A DNA stretch of 64,000 bases. It comes from Lachnospiraceae bacterium (lineage in GTDB: Bacteria > Bacillota > Clostridia > Lachnospirales > Lachnospiraceae). The notes beneath the pieces are model-generated. The model was not told the DNA's origin and ran no database searches. It saw nothing but the letters and a program-made list of their open reading frames with translations. Of this stretch, positions 8,989-16,925 are shown in pieces. Both the position numbers and the translations under genes were made by a program. The stretch's first letter is position 1. Every line of letters begins with the position of its first letter. The stretch is taken from NCBI GenBank assembly GCA_017430085.1, contig JAFRNR010000036.1, positions 1 to 64,000 on the forward strand, written 5' to 3'.

Positions 8989-9270
8989 TTATTCTCCCGT
9001 AAAGATTCTAATTACTGCTCCATCGTTCTTTCGAATAGCAATGTTCCAATCTCCTCCCAACGTAATCTTTTTACTGTTTACATCAATGTCAGGATATCAT
9101 ACTCAGATCTGTATTTTCCAGCAGATATGGGGCATACGTTTTTATGTTGCCATATTGTTGGCAATGAATTATCTTTCTATTACTCTGCGTTCCTATTTTT
9201 GCAATACGCAAACCACTGATACTTTTCCATACCAGTCCATTCAGGATTCTGGAGATAAATCATGTTTCGT
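8989..9270 (-). pseudogene. Degenerate, AT-rich gene remnant, identity unknown
   Basis: On the minus strand, a protein-like C-terminus (ending in AVIRIFTGE before a TAA at 8991-8989) continues upstream only if reading frames are switched. One part reads NPEWTGMEKYQWFAYC, is broken by TAA TAG, resumes, and then needs a one-base shift to reach the terminal segment. The base composition is far more AT-rich than the neighbours. This pattern fits a decayed transferred gene. I do not recognise the family. A plus-strand reading of the same stretch exists but starts inside the terminator hairpin and is rejected. Confidence 0.4.
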
Positions 9271-9297
9271 CGACTATCTTTTTACCCGCAAAAAGGT

Positions 9298-9326
9298 GGG
9301 TGACAGGTCCCAGCAACCTGTCACCC
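9298..9326. repeat. Palindromic intergenic repeat (TGACAGG family), copy 1
   Basis: An 11-bp perfect inverted repeat, GGGTGACAGGT with ACCTGTCACCC, has a 7-base loop. The TGACAG...CTGTCA core is shared with the copies at 13.95-14.08 kb and 60.47-60.51 kb. Confidence 0.6.
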
Positions 9327-9425
9327 GGTGAAGATATAATGAAGAAGGAGGGGGTGTTGCCCGGTAGCGGCAACTGCAATTATGAAAAAACTTACTGTCT
9401 GGTTTTATGATAGCGGATAAAAAGA

Positions 9426-9454
9426 AAAGTTTTATGCGATGCGCATAAAACTTT
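9426..9454 (-). terminator. Probable terminator of proS
   Basis: A perfect 13-bp stem (9426-9438 with 9442-9454, loop of 3) lies 43 bases past the proS stop. Read on the minus strand it is followed by TCTTTTT. The rest of the gap back to 9327 holds no gene I can support. Confidence 0.65.
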
Positions 9455-9496
9455 CTTGTAAAAATTATGAAAAAAAGATGAATGGGCGGGGCGGGA

Positions 9497-10936
9497 TCAA
9501 TAAGCCTTGCCCCAGATCACCATTTTCTTCGCCGGGCGGCCGCAGCACACGCAGGTGTCCGCGATGTGCTCCTGCACGAAAGGCATGCAGCGTGCGGTGG
9601 CCGTGGTGTCCTCCTTGATCTTCAGCTCGCATTCCAGTTCGCCGCACCACTCGGCCTTCACAAAGCCGGGTTTGTTCGCGATTGCGTCCATAAACTCGTC
9701 GTAGGTCCGCGCTTCGTAGATGTGGCTCTCCAGGAAGTTCCTGGCGCGCGCCAGCATGTCCGCCTGCTCCTGCTCCAGGGCCGCCTTCACGGTGCCGGTC
9801 AGCTCATCCAGCGCGACGATCTGCTTTTCGCGGTTGTCGCGGCGCACGATGACGGCCTGGCCGGCCTCGATGTCCTTCGGGCCGATCTCCACGCGCAGCG
9901 GGATGCCGCGCATTTCCTGCTCGCTGAACTTCCAGCCGGGGTTCTTGTCGCTCTCGTCCGTCTTCACGCGCAGGCCGGCGGCACTGAGCGTTTCCTGCAG
10001 TTCCGCGGCTTTCTCCAGCACGCCCGCCTTGTGCTGCGCGATGGGGATGATCATGACCTGCGTCGGCGCGATGCGGGGCGGCAGCACCAGCCCGGAATCA
10101 TCGCCGTGCACCATGATCAGGGCGCCGATGATGCGGGTGCTCATGCCCCAGGACGTCTGGTGCACGTACTGCAGGCTGTTGTCCTTGTCCGAGAACTGGA
10201 TGCCGAACGCGCGGGCGAAGCCGTCGCCGAAGTTGTGGCTGGTGCCGGACTGCAGGGCCTTGCCGTCGTGCATCATGGCTTCGATGGTGTAGGTGGAATT
10301 CGCGCCGGCGAATTTCTCCTTGTCCGTCTTCTGGCCCTTGATGACCGGGATGGCCAGCATTTCTTCGCAGAAATCCGCGTAGAGGTTCAGCATCTGCACG
10401 GTGCGGGCCTCGGCCTCTTCTTCCGTGGCGTGGGCGGTGTGGCCCTCCTGCCACCAGAATTCCGTGGTGCGCAGGAAGGGGCGGGTGGTCTTTTCCCAGC
10501 GGACCACCGAGCACCACTGGTTGTAGCACTTGGGCAGGTCGCGGTAGGATTCGACGATGTCTTTATATAATTCGCAGAACAGGGTCTCGGAAGTGGGACG
10601 GACGCACAGGCGCTCCGGCAGCATTTCGCCGCCGCCCTGGGTGACCCAGGCGACTTCCGGCGCGAAGCCTTCCACGTGGTCCTTTTCCTTCTGCAGCAGG
10701 CTTTCCGGGATGAACAGAGGCATGGCTACGTTTTCCACACCGGTCGCCTTGAAGCGGGCGTCCAGTTCGTGCATGATGTTTTCCCAGATGGCGTAGCCCG
10801 CGGGCTTCAGGATCATACAGCCCTTCACGGTGGAATAGGATACGAGTTCGGCCTTGGTCACCACGTCGGTGTACCACTTGGCGAAATCCTCCTCGCGGGA
10901 GGTGATGGCTTCTACTAATTTCTTCTTGTCTGCCAT
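9497..10936 (-). CDS. proS: Prolyl-tRNA synthetase (short, archaeal/eukaryotic-type)
   Basis: The 479-residue enzyme charges tRNA-Pro in the cytoplasm. It is of the compact class without the bacterial editing insertion: class II motif 2 ([20 protein letters not shown]) and the [16 protein letters not shown] block run directly into the anticodon-binding domain, and the C-terminus is the Zn-binding-type tail ending in GKAY with a CVCCGRPA cysteine cluster. This class is common in Clostridia beside or instead of the long form. A clear AGGAG site precedes the ATG. I looked for a T-box leader upstream and saw none; only 80 bases separate it from the preceding gene, with one GC-rich hairpin in them. 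Confidence 0.96.
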   Translation of the reverse strand: MADKKKLVEAITSREEDFAKWYTDVVTKAELVSYSTVKGCMILKPAGYAIWENIMHELDARFKATGVENVAMPLFIPESLLQKEKDHVEGFAPEVAWVTQGGGEMLPERLCVRPTSETLFCELYKDIVESYRDLPKCYNQWCSVVRWEKTTRPFLRTTEFWWQEGHTAHATEEEAEARTVQMLNLYADFCEEMLAIPVIKGQKTDKEKFAGANSTYTIEAMMHDGKALQSGTSHNFGDGFARAFGIQFSDKDNSLQYVHQTSWGMSTRIIGALIMVHGDDSGLVLPPRIAPTQVMIIPIAQHKAGVLEKAAELQETLSAAGLRVKTDESDKNPGWKFSEQEMRGIPLRVEIGPKDIEAGQAVIVRRDNREKQIVALDELTGTVKAALEQEQADMLARARNFLESHIYEARTYDEFMDAIANKPGFVKAEWCGELECELKIKEDTTATARCMPFVQEHIADTCVCCGRPAKKMVIWGKAY

Positions 10937-11016
10937 GATCTTTCTCCTTTTATATTACAGAGGGCGACCCGAGGCCGCCCTGAGAAAACAAGTCAAAACC
11001 GATGATCCGGAGGGAT

Positions 11017-11394
11017 TTACGGAGCTGTCGTCGTTTCCGGCGCCGCGGTGGTGGTTTCTACGTCGTTGGCCGTGGTTTCCGGCGCAGCCGTAGTTTCGGG
11101 AGCAGCCGTGGTTGGCGCTTCCGTAGTCTCCGGTTCCGCAGTGGTGGTGGCGTAGATGCCGGCGATATCTTCGATGATCAGTTCTTCCCGGTCATACTGG
11201 GGCGCCGCCTGGGCGCGGGTCTTGACACCGTTGTAGATCGTGATGCCCAGCGCCACGACAACGGCGAGGGCCAGCACGCCGGCCACGATCTTCCAGATCA
11301 GGGCGGTGCGCTTCTGCTGGCGTTTTTCTTTCTCTATATTCTCCTTGCGGTTCTTTTTAAACTCTTTATACTGGTCGACTTTTTTCTGGCTCAT
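11017..11394 (-). CDS. Small single-pass membrane protein with Thr/Glu/Ala-rich outer tail
   Basis: The 125-residue protein has a strongly basic N-terminus (about 1-30), one transmembrane helix (about 31-53), a short spacer and a C-terminal tail of repeated ETTAAP-like units. The charge pattern puts the tail outside. Similar linkers occur in the LacI-operon lipoprotein, the HtrA-like protein and the L,D-transpeptidase here, so the tail probably acts as a flexible wall-spanning or glycosylated linker, but no terminal domain follows it. It has its own promoter and an AGGAGG ribosome site. The function is unknown. Confidence 0.8.
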   Translation of the reverse strand: MSQKKVDQYKEFKKNRKENIEKEKRQQKRTALIWKIVAGVLALAVVVALGITIYNGVKTRAQAAPQYDREELIIEDIAGIYATTTAEPETTEAPTTAAPETTAAPETTANDVETTTAAPETTTAP

Positions 11395-11443
11395 TGCCTG
11401 CCATCCTCCTTACCTTTCAGCGCCTTTTTGACGACGCCACGTT

Positions 11444-11472
11444 ATTTTACCCGAAACATCCCGAAAAATCAA
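11444..11472 (-). promoter_or_regulatory. Promoter of the small membrane protein gene
   Basis: On the minus strand, TTGATT (11472-11467), 17 bases and TAAAAT (11449-11444) lie about 50 bases before the start. It falls in the gap between trmL and this gene. Confidence 0.6.
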
Positions 11473-11497
11473 GATGTTTTGCCGGATGTTTTTCGAA

Positions 11498-12031
11498 TTA
11501 TTCCGCGGTTTTTTGCGGATCCGCGGGCTCCGCGCCCTTCCAGTGAAGCCGGTGCAGGTCGCCCTGCGTCTCCAGGCCTGCAAATCCCTGCTGGCGCAGC
11601 GCTTCGTACAGCACGATCGCAACGGAATTGGACAGGTTCAGGGACCGGTTGTCCGCGACCATGGGGATGCGCAGGCAGGCCTCTTCGTGCGCCACCAGGA
11701 TCTCCTCCGGGATGCCCGCGCTCTCGCGGCCGAAGACCAGGTAATCGTCCGGGCTGAAGGCGGCGTCCGTGTAGCAGCGGCGCGCCTTGGTGGTCAGGAA
11801 GAACAGGCGGGCGTCCGGGTTCCGGCGGCGGAAATCCGCGAAGTCCTCATAGACCGAGCAGTCCAGGTCCTTCCAGTAATCCAGGCCGGCGCGGCGCAGA
11901 TGCTTTTCGTCCAGGCTGAAGCCCAGCGGCCGGATCAGATGCAGGCGGCTGCCCGTGGCGACGCAGCTGCGGCCGATGTTGCCGGTATTGGCCGGGATCT
12001 CCGGCTCCAGCAGCACGATGTTCAGGGCCAT
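11498..12031 (-). CDS. trmL: tRNA (cytidine(34)-2'-O)-methyltransferase
   Basis: The 177-residue SPOUT-class methyltransferase modifies the wobble base of certain leucine tRNAs. It opens with NIVLLEPEIPANTGNIGR and carries the later SPOUT knot motifs FGRESAGIPE and IPMVADNRSLNLSNSVAI, all diagnostic of TrmL. Its length equals that of the E. coli and Bacillus proteins. It lies two bases downstream of a 42-residue membrane peptide gene and shares its promoter. The assignment is secure. Confidence 0.95.
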   Translation of the reverse strand: MALNIVLLEPEIPANTGNIGRSCVATGSRLHLIRPLGFSLDEKHLRRAGLDYWKDLDCSVYEDFADFRRRNPDARLFFLTTKARRCYTDAAFSPDDYLVFGRESAGIPEEILVAHEEACLRIPMVADNRSLNLSNSVAIVLYEALRQQGFAGLETQGDLHRLHWKGAEPADPQKTAE

Positions 12032-12032
12032 C

Positions 12033-12161
12033 TCAGCCGCCCTGGCCCAGCAGCGACGCGATCAGGGCGTAAGCCGTCGGGATGACCATGGCGAGCACCA
12101 GGACGATGACGATCACCCGGATGAAGATTTTCTTCTGTTTTTTATTGCTGAAATCAAACAT
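12033..12161 (-). CDS. 42-residue membrane peptide (DUF4044-like)
   Basis: A short reading frame encodes a peptide that begins MFDFSNKKQKKIFIRVIV and continues as one transmembrane helix (about residues 13-38), ending LLGQGG. Basic residues before the helix predict an outside C-terminus. Small proteins of this build (Lys-rich start, single helix) are common in Firmicutes and are catalogued as DUF4044, which I recall but cannot check. An AAAGGAAA ribosome site lies upstream, and a good promoter (12205-12233) drives it together with trmL, whose start is one base past its stop. The function is unknown. Confidence 0.72.
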   Translation of the reverse strand: MFDFSNKKQKKIFIRVIVIVLVLAMVIPTAYALIASLLGQGG

Positions 12162-12204
12162 GGAACGTCAGTTTCCTTTCCGTATTCAAGGTGTGAACTT
12201 CTGC

Positions 12205-12233
12205 AGTATACTCTATTTTTCCAGGTCTGCCAA
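12205..12233 (-). promoter_or_regulatory. Promoter of the DUF4044-like peptide and trmL
   Basis: On the minus strand, TTGGCA (12233-12228), 17 bases and TATACT (12210-12205) lie 43 bases upstream of the small gene. Confidence 0.65.
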
Positions 12234-12250
12234 CTGTTTTTTACTGCTTT

Positions 12251-13015
12251 TTACGGAGCAGCCGGTTTTTTCCGGGCGGCGGACTTTTCCGCAGCGGTTT
12301 TCGCTTTTCCGCCCGGTTTTCCGTCCACACTTTTTGTTTTTCCGTCGGTCTTCCCTGATCCCGACGCCTTCCCGCGGGAGGGGCATTCTTCCTTCAGGAA
12401 GCACACTTCACAGTCCGGGCGCTGCGACTTGCAGATGCTGCGGCCGAGCGCGATCAGGTGCAGATTGATCAGGATCCAGTGGTCCTCGGGGATCTTCTCC
12501 ATCAGGTCGAATTCCACCTTCACCGGATCGTCGTTCGCGGACAGGCCCAGTCGCCGCGCGATCCGCCCCACGTGCGTATCCACGACGATGCTCGGGACGC
12601 CGTACACGTTGCCCCGCACCACGTTCGCGGTCTTGCGCCCCACGCCGGGCAGCGCGGTCAGGCTCTCGATATCGGAGGGCACTTCGCCGCCGTGGCGCTC
12701 CAGCAGCGCCTGCGCGCAGGCGATGATGTTCTTCGCCTTATGGTGATAAAACCCGGTGGTGTAGATGTCCTGCTCCAGTTCCTCCTGCGAGGCGGCGGCC
12801 AGCTTTTCCAGGCTGTCGTACTTCCGGAAGAGGTCCTTCGTCACCAGGTTCACGCGCGCGTCCGTGCACTGCGCGCTCAGGATGGTGGCCACGAGCAGCT
12901 GCCACGCAGTCTCATATTCCAGATAAGTTCCGGAGTCCGTCCCGTAGGCTTCGTCCAGTCTGTTCAGGATGCGGGCGATCCTTTCCTGTTCGGCCTGATC
13001 GTTCTGTTTTGTCAT
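12251..13015 (-). CDS. nth: Endonuclease III (base-excision DNA glycosylase/AP lyase)
   Basis: The 254-residue protein removes oxidised pyrimidines from DNA and nicks the abasic site. The helix-hairpin-helix LPGVGRKTANVV with the catalytic Lys, the catalytic Asp in VDTHVGRIARRLGL, and the iron-sulphur cysteines C-x6-C-x2-C-x5-C are all present. After the last cysteine a Lys/Ala/Gly-rich basic tail of ~40 residues is added, which could bind nucleic acid. I chose the ATG at 13015 because AAGGAAGGCGAT precedes it and because an upstream extension would run into the promoter of the divergent CYTH gene. Confidence 0.95.
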   Translation of the reverse strand: MTKQNDQAEQERIARILNRLDEAYGTDSGTYLEYETAWQLLVATILSAQCTDARVNLVTKDLFRKYDSLEKLAAASQEELEQDIYTTGFYHHKAKNIIACAQALLERHGGEVPSDIESLTALPGVGRKTANVVRGNVYGVPSIVVDTHVGRIARRLGLSANDDPVKVEFDLMEKIPEDHWILINLHLIALGRSICKSQRPDCEVCFLKEECPSRGKASGSGKTDGKTKSVDGKPGGKAKTAAEKSAARKKPAAP

Positions 13016-13025
13016 ATCGCCTTCC

Positions 13026-13054
13026 TTGACTGTATTGCGGTGAAATGGTATAAT
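13026..13054 (+). promoter_or_regulatory. Sigma-A promoter of the CYTH-regulator pair
   Basis: TTGACT (13026-13031), a 17-base spacer and a perfect TATAAT (13049-13054) lie about 48 bases before the CYTH start. It is close to the divergent nth start. Confidence 0.8.
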
Positions 13055-13101
13055 CCGCTTCGGATACCGCATTATTGTATCACAAACGGAGACTGTCCGC
13101 T

Positions 13102-13542
13102 ATGGAAATCGAACGGAAATTTTTGATCCCCGCGCTGCCGGAGGATCTGGAGACCTACCCGCACGACCGCATCTGGCAGGCCTATCTGTGCGCCCGGCCC
13201 ACCATCCGGATCCGCCGCCGGGGCGATGAATGCATCCTGACCGTCAAGGGAAAAGGCACGCTGGCGCATGAGGAATTCGAACTGCCGCTGTCGGAGGAGG
13301 CGTTTATGCACCTGACGGAAAAGACGGACGGTCATCCGGTCGTGAAGACCCGCTACCTCATCCCGCTGCCGCCGTACACCGTTGAGCTGGACGTGTTCGA
13401 GGGCGAACATGCGGGCCTATGGCTGGCGGAAGTGGAGTTCCCCTCGGTGGAGGAGGCGAAAGCGTTCACGCCGCCGGACTGGTTCGGGGAAGATGTGACG
13501 TACGATAAGAATTACCGCAACGTGCGGCTGGCAGGCCTGTAG
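13102..13542 (+). CDS. CYTH-domain protein (putative triphosphate hydrolase)
   Basis: The 146-residue protein is a single CYTH domain. It has the N-terminal ExExK signature (MEIERKFL) and the alternating charged strands typical of a triphosphate tunnel: TIRIRRRGDECILTVKGKG, then VVKTRYLIP, VELDVFEGEHAGLWLAEVEF and DKNYRNVRLA. Family members hydrolyse inorganic tripolyphosphate, thiamine triphosphate or nucleotides with divalent metals. The substrate cannot be told from sequence. I chose the ATG at 13102 because the domain begins there and the promoter spacing fits. A DtxR-like regulator follows 28 bases later, probably co-transcribed. Confidence 0.9.
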   Translation: MEIERKFLIPALPEDLETYPHDRIWQAYLCARPTIRIRRRGDECILTVKGKGTLAHEEFELPLSEEAFMHLTEKTDGHPVVKTRYLIPLPPYTVELDVFEGEHAGLWLAEVEFPSVEEAKAFTPPDWFGEDVTYDKNYRNVRLAGL

Positions 13543-13570
13543 GCCGAAGAAAGGATCAGGTTTTAACAAC

Positions 13571-13939
13571 ATGCAGGAATCCGGTGAAATGTATCTGGAA
13601 ACGATCTATATCCTGTCCCAGAAATCCTCCGCCGTGCGCGGCGTCGACGTCGGAGACTACATGGGCTTCTCCAAGCCCTCGGTCAGCCGTGCCGTCGGCC
13701 TCCTCAAAAAGGACGGCCTCGTCATCACCGACGCGGACGGCTTCATCAAACTGACCGACGCCGGCCTTCAGCGCGCCCAGCGCATCTACGAACGCCACAC
13801 CGTCCTGACCTGCCTCTTCTGCGGCCTCGGTGTCGACGAAGAGACCGCGGCCGAGGACGCCTGCCGCATCGAACACTACATCAGCGACAAGACCTTCGAC
13901 GCGATCAAGGACCACATGAAAAAATACGGAAGGCTGTAA
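13571..13939 (+). CDS. DtxR/MntR-family metal-dependent transcription regulator
   Basis: The 122-residue protein has the DtxR-type winged helix (GEMYLETIYILSQKSSAVRG, then SVSRAVGLLKKDGLV) followed by a short dimerisation/metal-binding domain with ERH, CGLGVDEETAAEDACRIEH and a final helix. It lacks the SH3-like third domain, as MntR does. Family members repress or activate metal-transport genes when Mn or Fe is bound. No metal transporter is next to it; its upstream neighbour is a CYTH protein, whose activity also depends on divalent metal. The gene ends 8 bases before a large palindromic repeat. Confidence 0.9.
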   Translation: MQESGEMYLETIYILSQKSSAVRGVDVGDYMGFSKPSVSRAVGLLKKDGLVITDADGFIKLTDAGLQRAQRIYERHTVLTCLFCGLGVDEETAAEDACRIEHYISDKTFDAIKDHMKKYGRL

Positions 13940-13946
13940 AAACGAA

Positions 13947-14083
13947 GATGACAGGGGACGTACCTCTGTCATCTTTGTCTTTTCTCAGGGCCATGGGGGG
14001 ACGGTTCTTTTTTGGCAGGGCCAATTCGGAACCGTCCCTCAGTGGTCTTATTTTTAGATGACAGAGGTACGTCCCCTGTCATC
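13947..14083. repeat. Nested palindromic repeat element (TGACAG/ACGGTTC family), copy 2
   Basis: A perfect 27-bp inverted repeat forms the ends (13947-13973 with 14057-14083). Inside it, GGGACGGTTC (13998-14007) pairs with GAACCGTCCC (14029-14038). Each 27-bp arm is itself near-palindromic around ACGT. The whole element fills the gap between convergent genes and codes for nothing. It resembles REP/MITE-like repeats mobilised in trans by Y1 transposases; no such transposase lies in this window. Confidence 0.75.
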
Positions 14084-14096
14084 CCCCTGTCATCCG

Positions 14097-15371
14097 TCAT
14101 TCGCCCGGGTAGAGGAGGATATGCGGGGAGGCGTCGGCGCGCAGCCAGCGGAAGAGGGCTTCCATGACCCAGCGTTCGACGCCGATGCAGCCGCTGGTGG
14201 AGTTGTCCAGGCGGTCAATGTGGACGAAGATCGCGCTGCCTTCGTTGTAGACGATGGGGTTGATGTTTTTCTGCACGAAGATGCAGAGGGCGTAGTACTG
14301 GAGCAGGGCGATCATTTCTTCTGCGTATTTCCAGTCTTTGTCGCCGTAGTGCGTTTTGTACAGCTGGTTGTAGTATTTCGAATCCGGGTCGATCACCCAG
14401 TAGTCTTCGCTCTGGATCTGATAGTACTCCAGCGCCGTGTCTTCCGAGGCGGCTTCGCCGTAGGCGGGGCCCAGGCCGAAATAGCCGATGGGCGTGAATT
14501 TGGCGTTTTCCGGCGTGTGGAGAGCCATGCCGTCGCGGCCCATGATGCCGGGGATCTCGGTCATGGCGCCCAGCGGTTTTTCCTGCCATTTGCCGCCGAC
14601 TTTTTCAAAGGCGTATACGAGGCAGCGGGGCTTCTGCAGGCCTTTGACGACCAGCAGCTGCGTGCCGACGAGTTGTTCCGCGGTGTAGCCCGAAGCGGTC
14701 AGGTGGACCTGCAGGGAATCGGGGACGGCCGGGGCTTCCGGCTCGGTCTCGGGGGGCTCAGTGGCAGGCGGTTCCGTGGCAGGAGGTTCCGTCTCGGGAG
14801 GTTCCGTGGCAGGAGGTTCGGTGGCGGGTGGTTCCGTAGACGGGGGCTCCGTTACAGGCGGCTCGGTGGCCGGCGGCTCTGTGGCAGGAGGCTCCGTCGC
14901 CGGCGGTTCCGTAGCAGGAGGTTCGGTCAAAGGAGACTGGGTCACAGGCGGTTCCGTAGCAGGAGGTTCGGTCACAGGCGGTTCTGTGACCGGTTCTTCC
15001 GTTGCCGGTTCCGCCGTGGTCTCTTCGGTTTCCGGGGCTTCCGTCGTGGTTATTTCTGTCGTCGGGGCTTCCGTCGTTAAAGCATCCGTCGTCGGGGCCT
15101 TCGTGGCCGGCGCTTCCGTCGTCCGGGCTTCCGTCCCGGGCGCCGTTGTCGTCGGGGCTGTCGTCGGCGCCGCCGTCTTCTCCGCCGCGCGGCTCATCTC
15201 CGCAATCGGATCGATGACGGGCAGCGTCCCGGCGATCTCCGCCGGCTGTTGGGCCGCAAAAAGGCTGAAGGGCGAAAACCCCTTCCCCAGCACGGCCGAC
15301 AGCGCGCCGGCCGCGATCAGAACCGCCGCCAGGATCCCCAGTCCGAGGAGGATCCGTTTCCGATTTTTCAT
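14097..15371 (-). CDS. L,D-transpeptidase (YkuD-like) with long Thr/Glu/Pro stalk
   Basis: The 424-residue protein has an N-terminal membrane anchor (about 5-25) and a long extracellular stalk of repeated TEPPA/TEAPT units (roughly 65-210). A C-terminal domain carries GSAIFVHIDRLDNSTSGCIGV, where the His and the Cys of STSGC are the catalytic pair of YkuD-type L,D-transpeptidases. Such enzymes make 3-3 peptidoglycan cross-links or attach proteins to the wall; the stalk would let the domain reach across the wall. The ATG at 15371 overlaps the stop of the upstream Sel1 gene (ATGA). It is the last gene of the long minus-strand operon starting at tatD and runs up against the palindromic repeat. 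Confidence 0.85.
   Translation of the reverse strand: MKNRKRILLGLGILAAVLIAAGALSAVLGKGFSPFSLFAAQQPAEIAGTLPVIDPIAEMSRAAEKTAAPTTAPTTTAPGTEARTTEAPATKAPTTDALTTEAPTTEITTTEAPETEETTAEPATEEPVTEPPVTEPPATEPPVTQSPLTEPPATEPPATEPPATEPPATEPPVTEPPSTEPPATEPPATEPPETEPPATEPPATEPPETEPEAPAVPDSLQVHLTASGYTAEQLVGTQLLVVKGLQKPRCLVYAFEKVGGKWQEKPLGAMTEIPGIMGRDGMALHTPENAKFTPIGYFGLGPAYGEAASEDTALEYYQIQSEDYWVIDPDSKYYNQLYKTHYGDKDWKYAEEMIALLQYYALCIFVQKNINPIVYNEGSAIFVHIDRLDNSTSGCIGVERWVMEALFRWLRADASPHILLYPGE
14750..15010. repeat. In-gene tandem repeat coding TEPPA units
   Basis: About 16 imperfect 15-base units (such as GGTTCCGTGGCAGGA on the plus strand) encode the TEPPA stalk of the L,D-transpeptidase. Such tracts vary in unit number by slippage. 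The units are contiguous and coding, so this is not a CRISPR array. Confidence 0.8.
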
Positions 15372-16915
15372 GCCTTCTTCTCTTTCGGCCACTTCAGTTT
15401 CCAGTCTGCCTCACAGGCCAGCACTTCCTCCCCGTTCCACAGGAAGGTATCGTCCAGGCATTCGTCAAACCGGACCGGGCCTTTCTCCCCGCTCTCCCAG
15501 TATTCGATGTTGCTGACGTCGAAAGTCAGTTTATCCGGCAGCCGGCAGCTTTTCAGGCCCGGCACCGTCGTCAGGATCGGGCGCTTCTCCCCGGTCATGA
15601 GGCTGATCCGGGTGACCGTCACCTGATATTTGTCCTCGCTCTTCTCTTTCCAGTCCAGTTCGAAGACCGAGCTGTCCTCATACAGGTCCAGCAGATCCGC
15701 AAAGAACTCTTCCGGCCAGATCCGGGCACCCTCTTCGAAAGTCAGTTCCTTCTCCACCGCTTTCAACGAATATCCGATCGCTTCGCCGATCGATTTCTCC
15801 GCCTCGCCGTCGCGGATCTTCCGCCGCCCTTCCAGCGCGAATTCGGCCTGCAGGAAGAGGCGGTATGCTTCCTCGGCGTATTCCGGGCCGGCATAGCTCA
15901 GTTCGCGGAAGTACTCGCCTTTCCGCCACGCGGCTTCGGGGAAGCGGGTGTCGAAAACGCCCTCGGCCAGGAACGGCAGCAGCTCGTCGTATTCTTCGTT
16001 CACCAGCCGCCGCGCGATCTCCTGGTTCGGAATCGTCCCCTCGCCCTTGCGGAACATGTCCGCGAGGCGGAGCTTGGCTTCGTCGTTGCCGCCCAGCGTG
16101 CCGATGGTGTAGTAATAGAACGCTTTGTCCGGCTGCGGCTTGCCGTTGTTCGTGCGGCCGGCGTAATAAATGTGGCCCAGCATGGTGGGGTAGAGGTTGT
16201 CGTCGTCCAGTTCCATCAGCTGCAGGTACAGGTCGCGGGCGCGGGTCCAGTTCACGGCGTAGGCCTTGTCGCCGCCGAAGTGGCCGCGGGCTTTCGCGCG
16301 CATGGCGGGCACGCTCTTCTTCGCCGCCAGTTCGTCCGCGTACAGAACGTAGAGCAGCAGTTCCTTCTCCGAAGCCTCCTGCAGGTGGCCTTCTTCGCTG
16401 TAGTAATCGATGTATTCTTCCTTGACTTCGTCCTCATATTCGCGCACGGGGACGGCCTGGGCGCGCATGGCAATCAGGCTGTTCAGGCGGCGGCGGTAGA
16501 CTTCGGGAACCCACTCGCCGTTTTCCGCATCCATCAGCATGTCTTCCCAGATGTGGGCGGTCAGCTCCGGCTCGCCGGGCAGGCCGGGGTAGGCGGGGTC
16601 GCGCACGAAAGCCGGATCGCGCACGGGTTCGCCGTCCCAGTCCGGGTCCTCGAACAGGTGGAAGAAGAGGCCGAAACCGCTGAGCAGCGGGGTGGTCCAG
16701 CGGGTCTCCAGCGTTTCGAAAGGCATCGTCTCCGCTTTGTCCAGCGCCGCCAGCAGGTCCTCCGGGGCGGCCGCCAGCTTCCGGCGGGGCGGCATATAGT
16801 CCATGATGTCGGCGCCGTCCCGCAGCAGCTCGTCAAAGCCCGTTTCCAGACGGGCCAGCTTCCGCAGTTTCGCTTCGGTCAGCGTCTTTTTCGCGGTCGT
16901 TGTTTTCTTTTCCAT
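15368..16915 (-). CDS. Sel1/TPR-like repeat protein, function unknown
   Basis: The 515-residue protein has no signal peptide or membrane segment and is predicted to be cytoplasmic. Its middle part has Sel1-like helical repeats (for example MLGHIYYAGRTNNGKPQPDK followed by DEAKLRLADMFRKGEGTIPN), which usually scaffold protein complexes. The N-terminal 130 residues and C-terminal ~120 residues are not recognised; the latter look like a beta-rich domain. It sits between the OmpR-type regulator (10 bases upstream) and the L,D-transpeptidase (overlapping). A GGAGG ribosome site supports the start. Confidence 0.8.
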   Translation of the reverse strand: MEKKTTTAKKTLTEAKLRKLARLETGFDELLRDGADIMDYMPPRRKLAAAPEDLLAALDKAETMPFETLETRWTTPLLSGFGLFFHLFEDPDWDGEPVRDPAFVRDPAYPGLPGEPELTAHIWEDMLMDAENGEWVPEVYRRRLNSLIAMRAQAVPVREYEDEVKEEYIDYYSEEGHLQEASEKELLLYVLYADELAAKKSVPAMRAKARGHFGGDKAYAVNWTRARDLYLQLMELDDDNLYPTMLGHIYYAGRTNNGKPQPDKAFYYYTIGTLGGNDEAKLRLADMFRKGEGTIPNQEIARRLVNEEYDELLPFLAEGVFDTRFPEAAWRKGEYFRELSYAGPEYAEEAYRLFLQAEFALEGRRKIRDGEAEKSIGEAIGYSLKAVEKELTFEEGARIWPEEFFADLLDLYEDSSVFELDWKEKSEDKYQVTVTRISLMTGEKRPILTTVPGLKSCRLPDKLTFDVSNIEYWESGEKGPVRFDECLDDTFLWNGEEVLACEADWKLKWPKEKKA

Positions 16916-16925
16916 GGCGGCCTCC

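Noticed and set aside
8942..9331. Plus-strand frame of about 129 residues
   Set aside because: It would start inside the terminator hairpin and end in the palindromic repeat; the minus strand gives more protein-like segments.
10937..11016. T-box or riboswitch leader before proS
   Set aside because: The gap is only 80 bases with one simple GC-rich hairpin and no T-box consensus.
14750..15010. Repeated 15-base units resembling a CRISPR array
   Set aside because: The units are contiguous without spacers and encode the TEPPA stalk of the L,D-transpeptidase.
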